Assembly: GCF_014641075.1 (NCBI RefSeq)
Contig: NZ_BMHP01000003.1
Coordinates: forward strand, 992,001-1,056,000
Direction: 5' to 3'
Length of the DNA: 64,000 bases
DNA from: Paenibacillus nasutitermitis
GTDB taxonomy: Bacteria; Bacillota; Bacilli; Paenibacillales; Paenibacillaceae
Under the pieces are notes generated by a model. The model made no database searches. It saw only the letters and a program-made list of their open reading frames with translations, and was not told the DNA's origin. This document shows, one piece after another, positions 61,505 to 64,000 of this stretch; within the stretch, counting starts at the first letter, position 1, and every line of letters starts with the position of its first letter. A program made the position numbers and the translations under genes.

Positions 61505-63544
61505 TCAGAATACCTCCTGCAATGTCAGCTCGACCATTACGATACCTCGACCAGGGACATATAAGCTGAATTCCGAGCCTCGTGGGGTAACTGGGACTCC
61601 AGGGAAATCGGTTAAGACCGTTATGCGCTCGATGGGATGTCCTACATCAAGATGCGCCGATTTGTAATTGATATGCAGATTGGAGATAAGGATCCGCAGG
61701 CGATTAGGAGCCATCTCCAGCACAGCTGTACGAATAAATGTCTCATTTCTCAATACTTTCGGCACATTCGTCTGCTCAATAATTCCCTCAACGCAACTGG
61801 TCAAGAACTCTTCACTTACTGGATTAAAATGAAGGCTCTCAAGCCAGTTTATTCCCTCTTTGATCCAGGTAGGGGTAGACTGATGTACCTCTAGGTGTAC
61901 ACGATCTGCATTGCGCTCCATCGTAAAGGCTTTCGCCACTGCACCATAGTGATCCCTTATTACGCAAAATAGCTCGTTTACTTCACAGTCTATCCGCCAT
62001 TCGGCGATGGCCGGGATCCGGGAAATACGCTCCGTCATCATGCCGATTAGAACTGACGAGCCATTCCTATAATCCAGTATGCTTTGCAATTCATCATCAG
62101 GTAACAAGTGCAGTAAAGTAACGAGAATCGGTCCATCGGATTGTGGAATATCTTTCACATTAACGATTGAGTGCAAGGGTGCCCCGAGGGAGATCAATTC
62201 AGTCATATATTTGTGAACAGGCCATTGACGGGAAACAGAATAGTCCTCCAATGAATGATGAAGAAGTTGATCGGACCATACCATAGGGATGCCAATGATT
62301 CGCTGGGGCTCCTCATCGAACCCCCCATCCCACCTCTTGGATATCCAATTCCATCCATCTCGGCTAATCCCATCTCCGAGGCAAGCCATGAAACCTCCTG
62401 AACAACGGCTTATCCCTGACGAATCCTGCAAATACAAATTGGACAAAGAGTAGATATCCCTCTCGAGCGCTGTAGGCGCATGACTTAGCGCATCCCACTG
62501 CTCATTCGTATCTTGGATCGCATTCAGGCATATCAGCATCGTGTCCGGCACGTAGGCCTTAATGGTCAGCAACATCGCCATGAATTCCGAATCCGGCTCA
62601 TATTCCGTTTCCCCAGCACCTACTGAAAGGGATGCTCCAACCGTTTCGACGACAAAGCCGTCTATTCCGGAATCCGCAAGCCGGCGATAGTCGACACCGT
62701 ATCGGTATAAAGCTTCGAACGGATCTCTGGTCCATGCTGTATTAAGGAAGGCTTTTTTCCCTTCCTGACGAATGGCCGACATTATTTTATCCCACAACTG
62801 TCCCCATCGTTCACTATGAAACCGAATCCATTCCAGACGCCTGTGATTCCAGATCCAATCAGCCCGCTGCTCCATCTCAAGCGGATTGTCATCGCAAGGA
62901 GCCGCGAATCCTGCTTCTATTTCTACTGCGGTCGCGGTTATGAATTGCTCGACCATATCATCGGAATAATCTGTTACTTCGAGGCTTAGCCTTGGACTTG
63001 TATATCCGTCTGCGCCATGATAACCATCAAAACCGTAGTCACGCATAACTCTCATTAAATCTTGGACGAACAAGTCTTCATACCAGCTTCCATCCTTAAA
63101 GCGTTTAAGCGGATTAATCGCCGGAAATGCTTTTCCCGTCTTCCTCATCTCATAGAGCTCTGGATGAGCGGCACACCATGTGCTTTCGCGTAGCGTATCT
63201 CCGTCGTGAAATTGATAAATATCAAAAAAGCTGCAATAGATGTCGATGCCATGCTTCTGCAATTCCTCTACCAAACTTCGCAACTGAAAGTTGGTCCATT
63301 CTTGCCTATCGTGGAGCTTGCCGTATGGACGTGCACCGTATGAACATACTTCCATCGGCAACTGCCACTCGCTTTCCATGCCCTTATGGGCGTGAACGAA
63401 ATCTGGAGTATACAAAAGGAAGAAGATACTCTCCGGAATGAACCCCACTGTGTCCAAATATGCAGCGACACCGAAGTCACTCTCCCGATTATCGAACCCG
63501 ATTAATTCAATCCATATCCATCTTTCATAGCTTGCAGCTTTCAT
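61505..63544 (-). CDS. Cytoplasmic TIM-barrel (glycosidase-like) protein of unknown family
   Basis: ATG at 63544 with AAGAGG six bases upstream gives 679 residues, without signal peptide. The barrel is suggested by strand/helix repeats: HGIDIYCSFFDIYQF, MRDYGFDGYHGADGYTSPRL, KKAFLNTAWTRDPFEALYRY, SGIDGFVVETVGASLSV and TMLICLNAIQDTNEQW. DGYHGADGY and VVETVGA are plausible sites for catalytic acids. The last 200 residues look like beta-sandwich. It follows a CUT1 permease by 27 bp, so it is expected to process an imported oligosaccharide. I cannot name the family with confidence. Confidence 0.7.
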   Translation of the reverse strand: MKAASYERWIWIELIGFDNRESDFGVAAYLDTVGFIPESIFFLLYTPDFVHAHKGMESEWQLPMEVCSYGARPYGKLHDRQEWTNFQLRSLVEELQKHGIDIYCSFFDIYQFHDGDTLRESTWCAAHPELYEMRKTGKAFPAINPLKRFKDGSWYEDLFVQDLMRVMRDYGFDGYHGADGYTSPRLSLEVTDYSDDMVEQFITATAVEIEAGFAAPCDDNPLEMEQRADWIWNHRRLEWIRFHSERWGQLWDKIMSAIRQEGKKAFLNTAWTRDPFEALYRYGVDYRRLADSGIDGFVVETVGASLSVGAGETEYEPDSEFMAMLLTIKAYVPDTMLICLNAIQDTNEQWDALSHAPTALERDIYSLSNLYLQDSSGISRCSGGFMACLGDGISRDGWNWISKRWDGGFDEEPQRIIGIPMVWSDQLLHHSLEDYSVSRQWPVHKYMTELISLGAPLHSIVNVKDIPQSDGPILVTLLHLLPDDELQSILDYRNGSSVLIGMMTERISRIPAIAEWRIDCEVNELFCVIRDHYGAVAKAFTMERNADRVHLEVHQSTPTWIKEGINWLESLHFNPVSEEFLTSCVEGIIEQTNVPKVLRNETFIRTAVLEMAPNRLRILISNLHINYKSAHLDVGHPIERITVLTDFPGVPVTPRGSEFSLYVPGRGIVMVELTLQEVF

Positions 63545-63571
63545 TCTGCACCTCTTCATTATTGAATAATT

Positions 63572-64000
63572 TCATCCCTTTACGCTCCCAAGCACGATTC
63601 CCTTCACAAAAAACTTCTGCAGAAAGGGGTAGACGATGAGAATCGGCAACGCACCCAAGAAAATCTGTGCCGCCCTTGTCGTCCGTTCGGATATTTCCAG
63701 AATCCCGGCCAGATTCCGTGGATCCATCTTCATCGGATTGCTGTTAATGACCAATAGCTGCAAATACGTAGATAACGGGTAGTTCTTCGGAAAATTCATA
63801 TAGATCAGCCCGTCGAACCACGAGTTCCAATGAAAGACCATCGTGAACAAGGATATTGTAGCCAAGACCGGATAAGACATCGGTACATACATTTTCCACA
63901 ATACGAGCCAATGTCCCGCTCCATCGATGAAAGCCGACTCTTCAATCTCTCTGGGTAATCCCCGGAAAAAATTCATCAATAAAATAACATTAAATACGGA
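63572..64000 (-). CDS. Carbohydrate ABC transporter permease, LplC/YtcP type (5' end outside window)
   Basis: The last 143 residues are visible; the frame is open to the window edge. The EAA loop is EIEESAFIDGAGHWLVLWKM, followed by two membrane spans and the LplC-type C-terminus FVKGIVLGSVKG. YLQLLVINSNPMKMDPRNLA is a typical periplasmic loop of the group. It lies 27 bp before the glycosidase-like gene. It marks the end of another sugar-uptake operon that begins outside the window. Confidence 0.88.
   Translation of the reverse strand, partial: SVFNVILLMNFFRGLPREIEESAFIDGAGHWLVLWKMYVPMSYPVLATISLFTMVFHWNSWFDGLIYMNFPKNYPLSTYLQLLVINSNPMKMDPRNLAGILEISERTTRAAQIFLGALPILIVYPFLQKFFVKGIVLGSVKG

Overview
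The window looks like a chromosomal stretch from a Gram-positive, plant-polysaccharide-degrading member of the Bacillota, most likely Paenibacillaceae (Paenibacillus/Cohnella type). The basis is an S-layer-homology (SLH) anchored giant enzyme, several CUT1 sugar ABC transporters with lipoprotein binding proteins, YesM/YesN-type two-component systems with AraC output, secreted enzymes with DNRLRE domains, and strong AGGAGG ribosome sites with many GTG/TTG starts. No rRNA, tRNA or CRISPR array was seen.

Region 1 (1-15.3 kb, minus strand) is one long carbohydrate-utilisation operon. A LacI-type regulator is followed by a promoter carrying two palindromes, then GH2 beta-mannosidase, sugar-binding lipoprotein, two permeases, SGNH esterase, FAD oxidoreductase, Gfo/Idh/MocA dehydrogenase and a very large secreted heparinase II/III-like lyase that runs off the left edge. 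Region 2 (15.3-19.5 kb) holds a scar in which a truncated response regulator runs into a broken FN3 gene, then a sulfatase with a divergent AraC regulator. Region 3 (19.5-27.1 kb) is a YesM/YesN sugar-uptake cluster: two permeases, binding protein, kinase, regulator and a second binding protein.

Region 4 (27.3-32.6 kb) has housekeeping or stress genes: a Rieske oxidoreductase, FAH-family hydrolase, Ohr, a nucleotidyltransferase and a Nudix hydrolase. Region 5 (32.8-36.1 kb) is a visibly GC-rich block with an AraC regulator divergent from a sialidase-like protein and an SGNH esterase. Region 6 (36.2-42.6 kb) is a decay zone with frameshifted genes, an epoxide-hydrolase-like gene and two broken IS110/IS1111-type elements in opposite orientation whose noncoding right ends survive in multiple copies and are candidate guide (bridge) RNA DNA. 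Region 7 (42.8-46.7 kb) is a two-gene operon of secreted TIM-barrel-like proteins.

Region 8 (47.2-53.5 kb) is an AT-richer thiol-redox cluster: two TlpA/ResA thioredoxins, CcdA, an Lgt-like membrane protein, a thioredoxin/GerMN fusion, a two-component system and a decayed SoxB-like gene. The same 19-base operator with the same spacing to a -10 box stands before both operons, so the cluster is probably controlled by its own regulator. Region 9 (53.6-64 kb) has an XRE/DUF2975 pair, remnants of a DinB-like gene and a secreted glycosidase, the SLH-anchored glucuronidase-like enzyme, a glycosidase-like protein and the end of another sugar permease. A 35-base upstream promoter box is shared by the SLH enzyme and the decayed glycosidase.
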